Shown piece by piece: positions 32,555 to 42,028 of a stretch of DNA of 64,000 nt; positions within the stretch are counted from its first letter, which is position 1, and each line of letters begins with the position of its first letter. The notes beneath the pieces are model-generated. The model was not told the origin of the DNA, searched no databases, and saw only the letters and a program-made list of their open reading frames with translations. The position numbers and the translations under genes are program-made. The DNA is taken from positions 248,001 through 312,000 of the forward strand of contig CAWJYU010000014.1 of the NCBI GenBank assembly GCA_963847235.1, written 5' to 3'. This DNA is from JACDAN01 sp963847235. GTDB taxonomy: Bacteria > Actinomycetota > Thermoleophilia > Gaiellales > Gaiellaceae.

Positions 32555-33522
32555 GCAAGAGCCTGAGGGTCTCCCTGACCCTCCTCGTCACCGCGCTCTG
32601 CACGGCCTACGTCATCTGGAAGATCGACGTCGGCCGGACGATCGAGATCCTGGCGGACACGCACCTGGGCTACTTCCTGCTCGCGCTCGTGATCACGCTG
32701 GCGACGACCTGGCCGATGGCGCTTCGCTGGAAGTGGCTCCTCGACGCGAAGGCGATTCACGACCGGCTCGGCTGGCTGACCCGCGCCTACTTCGTCTCGT
32801 ACGCGGCCAGCCAGGTGCTGCCGACGGCCGTCGGAGGTGACGCGGCGCGGATCTACGAGACGGCGAAGCGGCACCCCGGCAACACGGGAACGATCGCCGG
32901 CTCGGTGATCCTCGAGCGGGCGATCGGCGGGGCCGCGACGCTGCTGCTCGCCGCAATCGGGCTCGCCCTGGCGGTGGGCGAGTACGACATCGACGTCTAC
33001 CTCTGGATCGAGGCCGTGTTCGTCGTCGCGACGATCGTCGCCGGCTTCGTGATCTTCTCGAAGAGCCTACGCACCAGACTCAGGCGGTTCCGGCCGCTGC
33101 TCGCCCGGCTACGGATCGAGCGTCCGGTGCTGGGGCTCTACAGGGGAATGCACAGCTATCGCGACAGCGTTCGGGTGCTGCTCGCGGTCTTCGTCCTCAC
33201 GATCGGCGTCCAGATCGTCCGGATCGTCGCGATCTGGATGTGTGGGGAAGCGGTCGGCGTCGAGTTGTCGGTCAGGCCCTACTTCGTGCTCGGCCCGCTG
33301 CTCTTCCTCGTCATGCTCGTGCCGTTCACGATCAACGGGCTCGCGGTGCGCGAGGCGTTCTTCGTCAGCTTTCTGACGCGGCTCGACGTGGACGCGGATG
33401 CGGCGGCGGCGACCGGGTTCCTGTTCTTCGCGACCACACTCGGGCTGGCGCTGCCCGGCGCGGCGATCATCGCCTGGGAGGCCGTCCGGTCCGGAATGCG
33501 AAGGTCGGTGCCCGATGCCTGA
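32551..33522 (+). CDS. LPG-synthase-TM/UPF0104 flippase-like membrane protein
   Basis: 323 residues from ATG 32551. About eight helices contain the hallmarks ALRWKWLLDAK, the loop SYAASQVLPTAVGGDAARIY and ILERAIGGAATLLLAAIGLA, which match the lysylphosphatidylglycerol-synthase transmembrane (AglD-like) domain. No cytoplasmic GNAT-like catalytic domain follows, so it belongs to the stand-alone group found in glycan loci and suggested to move or hold lipid-linked sugars. Overlaps join it to both neighbours (4 and 8 bases). Confidence 0.88.
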   Translation: MSKSLRVSLTLLVTALCTAYVIWKIDVGRTIEILADTHLGYFLLALVITLATTWPMALRWKWLLDAKAIHDRLGWLTRAYFVSYAASQVLPTAVGGDAARIYETAKRHPGNTGTIAGSVILERAIGGAATLLLAAIGLALAVGEYDIDVYLWIEAVFVVATIVAGFVIFSKSLRTRLRRFRPLLARLRIERPVLGLYRGMHSYRDSVRVLLAVFVLTIGVQIVRIVAIWMCGEAVGVELSVRPYFVLGPLLFLVMLVPFTINGLAVREAFFVSFLTRLDVDADAAAATGFLFFATTLGLALPGAAIIAWEAVRSGMRRSVPDA

Positions 33523-34414
33523 CGTCTCCGCCGTCGTCGTCACCTACAACGGGCTGCCGCACGTCGAGCGGGCGCTGGAGAGCGTCGCCGGGCTCGAGAC
33601 GGTGGTCGTCGACCACGGCTCGACGGACGGCACGGTGGAGCGGGTTCGCGCAGGCTTCCCCGACGTTCGGATCGTCGAGCAGGAGAACCTCGGTCTGGCG
33701 GCCGGCTGGAACCGGGGCATCCGCGAGACGGCGGCGCCGTACGTCCTCGTCCTGAACTCGGATGCCTGGGTGATGCGTGACGCCGTCGAGCGGCTCGAGC
33801 GGTTCGCGAACGGGATTCCCCGGGCCGCGTGGGTGGCGCCGCGCCTGCTGAACCCGGACGGGACGCTCCAGCCGTCGGTGCGCGGCTTTCCGACGCCCTG
33901 GCGGATCGCGACCGAGTACCTGTTCCTGCGGAAGCTCGCGCCCCGGTCGAGGCTGCTGAACTCGTTCTACGGAGCGGGATTCCGCCACGACGAGGTGCGC
34001 GAGGTCGAGTTCGCCAAGGCGGCGGCGTTCCTCATCCGACGGGAGGCGTTCGAGGAGGTCGGGCCGTTCGACGAGGATTTCTTCCTCTTCAGCGAGGAGA
34101 CGGACTGGTCGTACCGAGCCCGGGCGGCCGGCTGGCGGACGCTTTTCTATCCGGAGGCCGAAGCGGTGCACGTCGGTGGATCGTCGTGGCGGCGCGAGTC
34201 GGCGACGCTCTTCCGCGAGCAGGTCCGCGGCCATCTGCGCTTTCTCGTCAAGCATCAGGGCGTTTCGGCCGCCGAGCACGCCCGGCGGGTGATCCTGGCC
34301 GGCCTGCGGCTGCGCTCGGTGGTCTTTCGAGGCGAGCGAGGGGCGGTCTACCGCGACGCGGCCGACTGGGTGGCGGGCGGCCCGGCGACGGCCCTTCTCG
34401 AATCCACACGTTGA
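33515..34414 (+). CDS. GT2 family glycosyltransferase (rhamnosyltransferase-like)
   Basis: 299 residues from ATG 33515. DVSAVVVTYNGLPHVERALE opens the GT-A fold; VVDHGSTDGTVERVRAGFPD, GWNRGIRETAAPYVLVLNSD (the NxD donor-metal motif) and VGPFDEDFFLFSEETDWSYR (the ED catalytic region) are clear. This layout is typical of WbbL/RfbF-like enzymes that add rhamnose or a similar sugar. It has no membrane helix. It is coupled at both ends; the downstream membrane gene starts on its stop (TTGA). Confidence 0.9.
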   Translation: MPDVSAVVVTYNGLPHVERALESVAGLETVVVDHGSTDGTVERVRAGFPDVRIVEQENLGLAAGWNRGIRETAAPYVLVLNSDAWVMRDAVERLERFANGIPRAAWVAPRLLNPDGTLQPSVRGFPTPWRIATEYLFLRKLAPRSRLLNSFYGAGFRHDEVREVEFAKAAAFLIRREAFEEVGPFDEDFFLFSEETDWSYRARAAGWRTLFYPEAEAVHVGGSSWRRESATLFREQVRGHLRFLVKHQGVSAAEHARRVILAGLRLRSVVFRGERGAVYRDAADWVAGGPATALLESTR

Positions 34415-36399
34415 CCCGGATTCCACTGGTCCTCGCAGCGATTCCGCTGCTGGCCGTCGCGCGCCTGCTCCCGGCCGAGGGCCTGGGGCTTGCCTTGCGG
34501 TTGACCGCTGCCTCGCTCTGTCTGCTCATCCCCGGCGCGCTGATCGCCCGCGCGCTGCGACTGCCCGCAGTCGCGGAGGCGGCTGCCCTCTCGCTCGGGG
34601 TCCTTTTCCTGGGGATGCTCGTGACCTTCGCGCTCGGCACTTCGATCCTGGTGACGCTGATCGTGCTCGGCGCGGCTGCGTCGATCGCGCTCCCGTTCGC
34701 GCTGCGCCGGGAGCCTGTTCCGTTGCACTGGGCTGCCTGGGCGGTGGCGGGCGTGGGCGCAGTGTTCGCGGTCTTCATCTGGCGGTTCGGGCCTGCGCTG
34801 GGCGGCGACGCGCTGTTCCACCTCGCGCGCGTGCGGAAGCTCGAGACGTTCGACGAGCTGGGGATCGACGCGGTCGGGGAGTTCGCCGACGGCGGCCCGC
34901 ACCCCGGCTACGCGTTCCCGCTGTGGCACGGGCTCCTCGCGCTCGTCTCGAAGCTGGCCGGCGTCGACCCGACGGACGTCGTCCTCAACGAGGCGGCGAT
35001 CCTCGTCCCGATCGCGTTCGTCGTCGTGTTCGAGGCCGGCAGGGCGCTCTTCAACTCGGTCTGGGGCGGCGTCGCGGTCCTCGCCGGCCAGGTCGCGATC
35101 ACCGGGCTTGCCCCGGGCGACGGCGGCGCGTACGACTCCCTGGCCTTGCCGGCGACCGCCGCGCGCCAGCTGCTCGTCCCGATGGTGCTTGCCTCGCTGT
35201 TCCTGCTGATCCGGGAGCGGAGGTGGCTCTTCGCGATCCCCGTCGCCGCCGCGTCGCTGGCGATCGCGCTCGCCCATCCGACCTACGCGCTGTTCCTGCT
35301 CGTTCCGCTCACGGGCTTCGCGGTTGTGCGGGTGATCTGGACGAGGCGGGACGTCATCCCGCTGGCGAGCGGGCTCGCGGCGGTTGCGGTTCCGACGGCG
35401 CTCGTCCTCCTGTGGCTCCGGCCGATCGTCGAGGAGACGGCGGGGCACACGCCGCGCGAGGAGGAGGTTCGCCGGGCACTCGAGCGGTACGCGCGGGAGT
35501 TGGACGTCGAGTCGCTCGAGCGCTACTCGCTTGTGCCCGAGGTCTTCGGCCGGACCGGCGCGGTCGCGGTTGCCGCGCTCGTCGCGATCCCGCTCGCAGC
35601 CTTCGCGGCGCGCAGTCGGTGGGCGGCCTTCGTGGTCGGCGGCTCGCTGCCGGTCCTCCTCTTGACGCTCGCCAGCTTCTGGTTTCCGTCGTTCGCGGAT
35701 CTCGTGTCGCTCTCGCAGGCGCGGCGGATCGCGGGTTTCTTGCCGTTCGCGTTCGCCTTCGCGGGCGGCTGTGCCGTGCTCGCCGGGTTCCTCCGCGGCG
35801 CCGCGCTGCCTGCGGGACTTGCCGCTGGGTTGTGGCTCCATCTGACCTGGCCGGGCGACTTCGGGCCGCGCCTGGATCACGGCGGGCCGGCGTTCGCGAC
35901 CTGGGTCGCGCTCGTCGGCGGCGCGCTCGCGATCCCGGCGGGATTCCTGATCCAGCGCCGATGGGGGAGCATCGAGCGGCGAGGGCTCTACGCTGGGCTC
36001 ACGGCACTCCTGTTCGTGCTGCCTGTCGCCGTCCATGGGATGCGTGAGTGGGAGAAGCCGCCCGGCCCGCGCGTGCCGCTGACCCCGGGCTTGCGCGAGG
36101 CGCTCGGCGATCTCCCGGAGGGGGCAGTCGTCTTCTCCGACCTGGAGACGAGCTACCGGATCTCGGCGCTCGCTCCGGTCTACGTCGCCGCCGCGCCGCC
36201 CGCGCACGTCGCCGACACGGAGGACAACCGGCCCTACGCGCGCCTGCGTGACGTCCGGCGGTTCCTGCGGACGGGCGAGCTCGAGATCCCCCGCAGCTAC
36301 GGCGCCAACTGGCTGGTCGTCGACCGCCGGCGGTCGTTCCTGCGCCCGGCGCTGCCGCTGGTCCACGCGGACGAGCGCTTTCTCCTCTACCGCCTCTAG
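34411..36399 (+). CDS. Large polytopic membrane protein, GT39/ArnT-like or unknown glycan enzyme
   Basis: 662 residues from TTG 34411, a rare start supported by the TTGA overlap. About 12-14 helices are arranged in blocks. The first large loop holds GGDALFHLARVRKLETFDEL followed by YAFPLWHGLLALVSKL, similar to the acidic, sugar-binding loop of GT-C enzymes. A soluble C-terminal region (about 575-662) has FSDLETSYRISALAPVYVAA and a final VHADERFLLYRL typical of DUF6541/GT39-like proteins. A polyprenyl-phosphate-sugar transferase is likely but unproven. Confidence 0.65.
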   Translation: MTRIPLVLAAIPLLAVARLLPAEGLGLALRLTAASLCLLIPGALIARALRLPAVAEAAALSLGVLFLGMLVTFALGTSILVTLIVLGAAASIALPFALRREPVPLHWAAWAVAGVGAVFAVFIWRFGPALGGDALFHLARVRKLETFDELGIDAVGEFADGGPHPGYAFPLWHGLLALVSKLAGVDPTDVVLNEAAILVPIAFVVVFEAGRALFNSVWGGVAVLAGQVAITGLAPGDGGAYDSLALPATAARQLLVPMVLASLFLLIRERRWLFAIPVAAASLAIALAHPTYALFLLVPLTGFAVVRVIWTRRDVIPLASGLAAVAVPTALVLLWLRPIVEETAGHTPREEEVRRALERYARELDVESLERYSLVPEVFGRTGAVAVAALVAIPLAAFAARSRWAAFVVGGSLPVLLLTLASFWFPSFADLVSLSQARRIAGFLPFAFAFAGGCAVLAGFLRGAALPAGLAAGLWLHLTWPGDFGPRLDHGGPAFATWVALVGGALAIPAGFLIQRRWGSIERRGLYAGLTALLFVLPVAVHGMREWEKPPGPRVPLTPGLREALGDLPEGAVVFSDLETSYRISALAPVYVAAAPPAHVADTEDNRPYARLRDVRRFLRTGELEIPRSYGANWLVVDRRRSFLRPALPLVHADERFLLYRL

Positions 36400-36402
36400 C
36401 CT
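36397..36402 (+). promoter_or_regulatory. Leaderless-type -10 hexamer TAGCCT, built on a stop codon
   Basis: TAGCCT lies 7 bases before GTG 36410 and its first three bases are the stop codon of the preceding gene, giving an internal promoter within the rightward run. Confidence 0.5.
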
Positions 36403-36409
36403 TGTTGCC

Positions 36410-37654
36410 GTGAAAGTGCTGCTCGTCTCCATGTACTTCCCGCCCGCCGGCGGCGGCGGCGTCCAGCGGCCGCTGAAGTTCGCCACGCACCTGCCGGCGC
36501 TCGGGATCGAGACCCACGTTCTCGCGCCCGACGACCCCAAGTGGGTGCATCGGGACGACGACCTCGTCCCACCGACGCAGGCCTGGGTGCACCGGGTCCG
36601 GTACATCGGCCCGAAGGGACGCCTGCCCGCGGAGGAGCTGCACGGCAAGACGGGGATCGAGCGGGCGGCCCGCAAGGCCGGCCTCACCTTCCGGCGGGCG
36701 CTGGCGCCGGACGAGAACGTGACGTGGAACCTGACGGCGATCCCGGCCGCGATCCGCATCGCCAAGCGCGAGGGGATCGACGTCGTGATCACGACCTCGC
36801 CGCCGACGTCGGTCCACCTCGTCGGGGCCGCCGTCCGCCGCGCGACCGGCGCGCGCTGGATCGCCGACCTCCGCGACTCGATCGTCGCCAACCCGCACCG
36901 GCGCACCGAGAGCGCGCTCGTCCGCGCCAAGGAGCGGACGGGAGAGAGTGTCGCCCGGCTCGTGGCGCGCAAGGCTGACGCCGTCGTCGCCGTCTCGGAC
37001 CCGATCGCCGAGGAGCTGCGCGCGCTCGGCGCGGCCCGGGTCGAGACGATCTCCAACGGCTGCGACTTCGAGGACTTCGCCGGGCTCGAGTACTCGCCCT
37101 CGACGCGCATGCGGATCACGCATACCGGCAGCTTCTTCGGGCGCCGGACCCCGCGGCCGATCCTGGAGGCGCTGGCCGGCTCGGACGTCGACGCCGTGCT
37201 GCGTTTCGTCGGCGATTTCCGCGCGGCCGACCGAGAGTTCGCTGAGGGCCTCGACCTCGGTGACCGGCTCGAGCTCCACCCCTACCTGCCCCGGCGCGAG
37301 GTGCTCGCGATCCAGAAGGATTCCGAGGCGCTCCTGCTCCTGATCCCGGAGTCCGGCGGACGGGGCCGGGCGGTGCTCTCGGCCAAGGTGTTCGAGTACC
37401 TCGCCGCCGAGCGTCCGATCCTGGCCGCGGTCCCGCCGGACGGCGCGGCGGCCGATCTCCTCCGCGAAACCGGCGCCGGAACCGTGGTCGCGCCCGACGA
37501 CATCGAGGGACTGCGAGCCGCGATCGAGCGGCTGGACGCCGACTACCGAGGCGGAAGCCTGAACGGGACTCCGCTCTCGCCCGAGCTCAGGGAGCGCCTG
37601 TCCCGACGCACGCGTTCTCGCGAGCTCGCCGACCTGATCCGGACCCTCGCGTGA
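36410..37654 (+). CDS. GT4 family glycosyltransferase
   Basis: 414 residues from GTG 36410. VLLVSMYFPPAGGGGVQRPL is the acceptor-domain start with the glycine-rich loop; WIADLRDSIVANPHRRTES and ISNGCDFEDFAGL are typical of WcaI/WbuB-like members; the donor domain has THTGSFFGRRTPRPILEALA and LSAKVFEYLAAERPILAAVP. It is a GT-B retaining enzyme on the cytoplasmic face. It overlaps the following ligase-like gene by GTGA. Confidence 0.9.
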   Translation: MKVLLVSMYFPPAGGGGVQRPLKFATHLPALGIETHVLAPDDPKWVHRDDDLVPPTQAWVHRVRYIGPKGRLPAEELHGKTGIERAARKAGLTFRRALAPDENVTWNLTAIPAAIRIAKREGIDVVITTSPPTSVHLVGAAVRRATGARWIADLRDSIVANPHRRTESALVRAKERTGESVARLVARKADAVVAVSDPIAEELRALGAARVETISNGCDFEDFAGLEYSPSTRMRITHTGSFFGRRTPRPILEALAGSDVDAVLRFVGDFRAADREFAEGLDLGDRLELHPYLPRREVLAIQKDSEALLLLIPESGGRGRAVLSAKVFEYLAAERPILAAVPPDGAAADLLRETGAGTVVAPDDIEGLRAAIERLDADYRGGSLNGTPLSPELRERLSRRTRSRELADLIRTLA

Positions 37655-38976
37655 TCCTCCCTCGCGTCACGTCGTTCCTGTTCCTCGCCACCCTGTTCTG
37701 CGTGAGCTTCGAGAAGATCCAGTGGGAGCTCGCAGGGACGATCGGCCTCGCCGGGATCCTGGCCGTGCTCTTCGTCGCCTCGTTCGCGCTCGAGCGGCTC
37801 GGCTCCTGGCCTCGACGCATCCACCGCACCGTGGCGATCGTCCTGCTCTTCGCGGCGGCGTTCCTCGTCGTCTACCTCGCCGGCTTCTACAACATCGAGA
37901 GCGAGGAGGCCGCGTCCCTGTTCGCCAAGGGCCTCGCGCGGTTCGCGATCACGTTCAGCTTTGCCGCTGTCGGGATCGCCTACCTGGCGCGCCGCCCGCT
38001 CCGTTTCTACTGGGTCGCGCTCGGCGCACTGTGCGCCGGGATCGCGCTCAACGGCGTCTACGGCGTCGCGCAGCTCGCGTTCGCGGAGGCCGGTCGCGAC
38101 CTGGACCAGACCGTCCTCGGCCCGCTGCTGGGCGACGCGCGGTCGATCAACTTCTACGGCTCGGTCGAGGGCGCCGACGTCTACCGCCCGAACGCGCTGA
38201 CGAACGACCCGAACCACCTCGGGATCGTGCTGCTCGTGCCGCTGCTGATTCTGACGCCGCTGTATCTCCGGCTCGAGCGGGGACATCCGCTGCGGGTGCC
38301 GCTGATGTTCCTCCTGCCCTTCCTCCTCCTCGTCGAGCTCGCGACGCTCTCTCGGAGCGGGCTCCTGGGACTGCTCGTCGGCGTGCTCGTCCTGCTCTTC
38401 CCATACGGGCGCCGGTTCGTCTCGGCGGCGGTGCTCGTCCCGCTCGCCGGCCTTGCCGTGGCGCTGGCGGTGATCGTCTCGCGCCGCGTGGACTTCTTCG
38501 AGACCGTCGTCCGCTCCCGGCTCGACACGGAGTCAAGCTCGACAGCGACGCACTTCGAGGTCTACGACCTGATCCGGCCGGCGCTGGATGGACACGCCCT
38601 GTTCGGGCTCGGCTTGAACACGTTCTCGGTCTACTACGAGGCGGTGACGGGGCTGACGAACTGGGGCCCGCACTCGTTCTACGCGGCGCTCGTGATCGAG
38701 ACGGGGATCGTCGGCGCCGCGCTCTTCGCCGTCTTCATCTGGTGGCTCTTCCGCCGCCTGCGCGCGGGTCACCGGCTCGGGAAGGCGCTGGCGGCGATGC
38801 GCGATCCGCTCGCCGCGCGCGTCAGGCCGCTCGCCTGGGGGCTCACGGCGGCTGTGCTCGGCGTGATGGCCGCGAACGCCTTCTACCTGACGATGCAGCA
38901 GTCGTACTTCTATGCCCTGGCGATGCTGGTTCTGGCCCTTCCGGTCGTGTTCGGAAGGCGCCTCACGACGGCGTGA
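37651..38976 (+). CDS. O-antigen ligase/polymerase family membrane protein
   Basis: 441 residues from GTG 37651, about 11-12 helices. The central region RPNALTNDPNHLGIVLLVPL, then TLSRSGLLGLLVGVLVLLFP, and the periplasmic-side GHALFGLGLNTFSVYYEAVT with WGPHSFYAALVIETGIVGAA give the Wzy_C pattern including the conserved His. It is the second such protein in the window. It is flanked by two GT4 genes with 4-base overlaps, so it probably polymerises or ligates the glycan they build. Confidence 0.88.
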   Translation: MILPRVTSFLFLATLFCVSFEKIQWELAGTIGLAGILAVLFVASFALERLGSWPRRIHRTVAIVLLFAAAFLVVYLAGFYNIESEEAASLFAKGLARFAITFSFAAVGIAYLARRPLRFYWVALGALCAGIALNGVYGVAQLAFAEAGRDLDQTVLGPLLGDARSINFYGSVEGADVYRPNALTNDPNHLGIVLLVPLLILTPLYLRLERGHPLRVPLMFLLPFLLLVELATLSRSGLLGLLVGVLVLLFPYGRRFVSAAVLVPLAGLAVALAVIVSRRVDFFETVVRSRLDTESSSTATHFEVYDLIRPALDGHALFGLGLNTFSVYYEAVTGLTNWGPHSFYAALVIETGIVGAALFAVFIWWLFRRLRAGHRLGKALAAMRDPLAARVRPLAWGLTAAVLGVMAANAFYLTMQQSYFYALAMLVLALPVVFGRRLTTA

Positions 38977-40037
38977 AGGTCGTCGTCCTCGCCACCTCGT
39001 ACCCGCGGTCGGAGACGGATACGGCGGGCCGGTTCGTCGCGGACGCGGTCGAGCGTCTACGGGAGGCGGGCACGGAGATCGACGTCGTCTCGCCGGCGTC
39101 CTTTCCGCACTTCGGCCTGGCGTACGGTGCCGGGATCGTCGGCAACCTGCGGCGACAGCCGTGGCGGGCCGCGCTCGTGCCGCCGTTCCTGGCCGCCTAC
39201 TCGCGGGCCGCGCGGCGGGCGGCGAGCGACGCCGATCTCGTGCACGCCCACTGGCTTCCGTCCGGGGTGGCGGCGATGGCGACGCGGAAGCCGTTCGTCG
39301 TCCAGCTCTGGGGGACGGACGTCGCTCTCGCCCGGCGTGCGCCACGACTGGCACGGGCGGTGCTCCGCCGGGCGGAGGCGGTCGTGTGCCCGTCCTCGGC
39401 GCTCGCCGGCGAGGCCACCCGGCTCGGCGCCCGGCAGATCGAGGTCGTCCCGAGCGGCGTCGACCTTCCGGCCGAGGTCGGCCCCGAGGCGCGGCCGCCC
39501 GAGGTGCTCTACGCCGGTCGGCTCTCCCGGGAGAAGGGGATCCTCGAGCTCGTCGAGGCGGCGGGCGACCTCAACCTCGTCGTCGCCGGTGACGGGCCGC
39601 TCCGCGAGCGTGTGCCGATGGCGCGCGGCTTCGTCCCGCCGAAGGAGCTCGCCGGTCTCTACGCGCGGGCGGCGGTCGTCGCCTGCCCGTCGCATCGGGA
39701 GGGCTTCGGCGTCGCCGCGCTCGAGGCGATGGCGCACGGGCGTCCCGTCGTCGGCGGCGCGGTCGGCGGGCTGCTCGACCTGGTGGTGAACGGCGAGACC
39801 GGGATCCTGGTGGAACCGGGCAACGTCCCGGCGCTGCGGGCAGCGCTCGAGCGGCTGCTCGCGGACGAGGACCTCCGCCGGCGGATGGGCGGCGCGGGGC
39901 GGAGGCGGGCAGGCGAGCACTTCGGCTGGGACGCCGTCACGCGCAAGACGCTGGACGTCTACGCGCGATACGCCGGGAAGAAGTCCGGGCGCAGCGGCTC
40001 GGGCTCCTCGGCTCGCCGGGCGACGAGCGCGTCGTAG
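38973..40037 (+). CDS. GT4 family glycosyltransferase
   Basis: 354 residues from GTG 38973. VVVLATSYPRSETDTAGRFV opens the acceptor half; DLVHAHWLPSGVAAMATRKP, VPSGVDLPAEVG, LYAGRLSREKGILELVEAAG and the donor-site HREGFGVAALEAMAHGRPVV are classic GT4 motifs. The last 20 residues are Ser/Arg-rich and run 79 bases into the convergent FemAB-like gene, so the natural C-terminus may be shorter. It is the final gene of the 30220-40037 run. Confidence 0.9.
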   Translation: MKVVVLATSYPRSETDTAGRFVADAVERLREAGTEIDVVSPASFPHFGLAYGAGIVGNLRRQPWRAALVPPFLAAYSRAARRAASDADLVHAHWLPSGVAAMATRKPFVVQLWGTDVALARRAPRLARAVLRRAEAVVCPSSALAGEATRLGARQIEVVPSGVDLPAEVGPEARPPEVLYAGRLSREKGILELVEAAGDLNLVVAGDGPLRERVPMARGFVPPKELAGLYARAAVVACPSHREGFGVAALEAMAHGRPVVGGAVGGLLDLVVNGETGILVEPGNVPALRAALERLLADEDLRRRMGGAGRRRAGEHFGWDAVTRKTLDVYARYAGKKSGRSGSGSSARRATSAS

Positions 40038-40969
40038 CGCTCGCGGTCCGCGACCATCGTCGCGAACGCGTAGGTGTGCTCCTCCCCGCCGAAGCTGCGC
40101 TTGAAGTCGTAGAGGCTGTCCGCGCCGGACGTGCCTCCGCCGAGGTGCAGCAGCTCGCAGCCTCGGTCCGCCGCCCAGACCGCGCCCTCGTGGACGAGCA
40201 GCGTGCCCGCCTTCAGCTCGCGGCCCGCGTCGGTCGCGCCGCTCAGGTGGTAGTGGGCAAACCGGCGGTCGGCCATGAAGAGCGAGCCGCCGACGACCTC
40301 GTCGCCGCGACGGGCAAGCGCCACTCCGAGCCGGTCGCCGAGCCCGGCCGACAGCTCGCGGTAGTACTCGGCCGGGAAGAGGTAATGCTCGCCGGCCCCG
40401 AGGCGCCGCATCGTCGCGTCATACACGGCGCGGAACCGCTCGAGCGCCTCCTCGTCGCTCTCCCACCAGACCTGGAGCTCACGGCGCGCGACATTGAGGT
40501 CGGCCTTCCGCCCCTTGCTCATCCCGGCCAGCCGGCCGTCCACGACGCGCGAGAGGTCGAGGGCGCGAGTCGGGCCATGCTCCCGCACGTCGACGTCGTC
40601 CGTTTCCGACAGGCGTTCCGAGCCCCCCAGGAGGGGGTGTAGCCGAAGCAGCACGCTCACGACGCCCTCCGTCGCACACCAGTCGCGAAGCTGGCGCACA
40701 TCCGTGACGGGGTCTGACCCCGCCGCGAGCGGCAGGAGCCCGCCGTACCCGTACGGCGTCACCGCGTCGAGCCCGTCCTCGCCGAACGGCAGCTCCCGCA
40801 GGAGGAGCGGGAACAGGGCCCCGTCCGTCCGCACCGCAACGAGCCGTCCTTCGCCGGCGATCTCGTACACGCGGCCGTACCCGGGCCGGAAGTAGACGTC
40901 GGGCGTCGGCGCTGCGTCGACGAGCTCGTCCCACCGCCCGTCGCCGGCGGTGAGCGTCTCGACCGTCAC
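39959..40969 (-). CDS. FemAB-like GNAT-fold acyl/aminoacyl transferase
   Basis: 336 residues from GTG 40969. Two linked GNAT-like halves are visible: VYFRPGYGRVYEIAGEGRLV with PYGYGGLLPL, and GMSKGRKADLNVARRELQVW with GDEVVGGSLFMADRRFAHYH and LHLGGGTSGADSLYDFKRSF. This matches the FemAB/BioF2-like acetyltransferases found in polysaccharide loci (PF13480), which transfer acyl or aminoacyl groups to amines. It is coupled by GTGA to a PLP-fold gene, an ATP-grasp gene lies two genes further up, and the set may N-acylate an amino sugar. Confidence 0.8.
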   Translation of the reverse strand: MTVETLTAGDGRWDELVDAAPTPDVYFRPGYGRVYEIAGEGRLVAVRTDGALFPLLLRELPFGEDGLDAVTPYGYGGLLPLAAGSDPVTDVRQLRDWCATEGVVSVLLRLHPLLGGSERLSETDDVDVREHGPTRALDLSRVVDGRLAGMSKGRKADLNVARRELQVWWESDEEALERFRAVYDATMRRLGAGEHYLFPAEYYRELSAGLGDRLGVALARRGDEVVGGSLFMADRRFAHYHLSGATDAGRELKAGTLLVHEGAVWAADRGCELLHLGGGTSGADSLYDFKRSFGGEEHTYAFATMVADRERYDALVARRAEEPEPLRPDFFPAYRA

Positions 40970-42028
40970 ACGCGGGACTCGGCCTCGCGGAGGATCGACG
41001 CGACGCGCTCCATGTCCGCATCCGAGTAGCGCCAGTCCGTCGGGATCGTCAGGACCCTTGTGGAGAGATCCCGGACGCGCTCGGAAGTCAGTCGCGGCCG
41101 CTCGATCCGCCAGTGGATCGGGCAGTACACGCTCGCCTCACGCAGGAGCTCCCGAACGCGGTCACGCAGATCCTCCGACCGGAACACCAGCACGACGCCG
41201 AGCGGTGCGGCGCCCGCGGGCCACTCGTCGAAGAGCGGCTCGGCGATCTCCAGCCCGGCGATCAGGCCGAGCAGGTGCACGGCGTTGTCGGAGCGCCGCA
41301 CCCGCCAAGGCAGCGGAGCCCCGCCGATCACGGCCTCGCGCGCCGCCGGCGAGGCAGCGGCCACCGGGCTCCGCCCCAGCTGCTCCTCGCCCTGGACCTG
41401 AAGTCGCCGGAACCGCTCCTTGAGGTCGTCGCCTCCGCCGGCCTCCAGATATCGGCCCTTCAGGATCATCGCGGCAAGCTTCAGCTCGCTGCCCTCGGCC
41501 GATCCACGCGGCTGCGGCGGAAGATCGAGCTCGCGCGGCGACCAGAGGATCCCGCCGTCGGGCACGGGCAGCGTCTTCCGCAGCGAGCTGAAGGCGTAGT
41601 CCGCGCTCGAGCCGAGCGCCCAGGGCGAGAAGGGATCGTGCGAGTGGTCCTCGACGAGCAGCCAGTCCTCCGTCCGCCCGCCGCTCGGCCCAGCCGGTGC
41701 CCGCACGGGTGCCGAAGAAGTCGACCGCCAGCACGGCGTCGCCGCGGCGCGCCTCGATCGTCTCCCAGCGCGGCTCCTCCCACCGGGGGTCGTCCTCGTA
41801 CGTCCGCACCTCGACCAGCTCTTCCCAGCCGACGGCGACCTCGTGGCAGAAGTAGTCCGGGAGCCAGAGCGTGCGCACGCGCTCCAGCTCGACCACCGCC
41901 TCGACCGCGTGCCGCCCGAGCGCGTACCAGACCGCGGGCCGGGGCCAGGGATGGAACGGGCGGGGCGTTTCCACCGGCAAGTGAAACTCGCCACCGAGCT
42001 CCCACGTCGTCTCGGTCACGGCGGTCAC
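40966..42028 (-). CDS. PLP-dependent fold-type I enzyme (degenerate DegT-like), one frameshift
   Basis: From GTG 42028: TETTWELGGEFHLPVETPRP, RHAVEAVVELERVRTLWLPD and YFCHEVAVGWEELVEVRTYE, then GDAVLAVDFFGTRAGTGWAE. The frame then breaks at CCC 41677-41679 (one extra base), and the next frame continues TEDWLLVEDHSHDPFSPWAL and DYAFSSLRKTLPVPDGGILW to 40966. Repaired length is 353. ED near the PLP nitrogen and SLRK as the Schiff-base Lys resemble DegT enzymes, but the phosphate-binding SGT motif is absent. The partner is the FemAB-like gene (GTGA). Confidence 0.75.
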
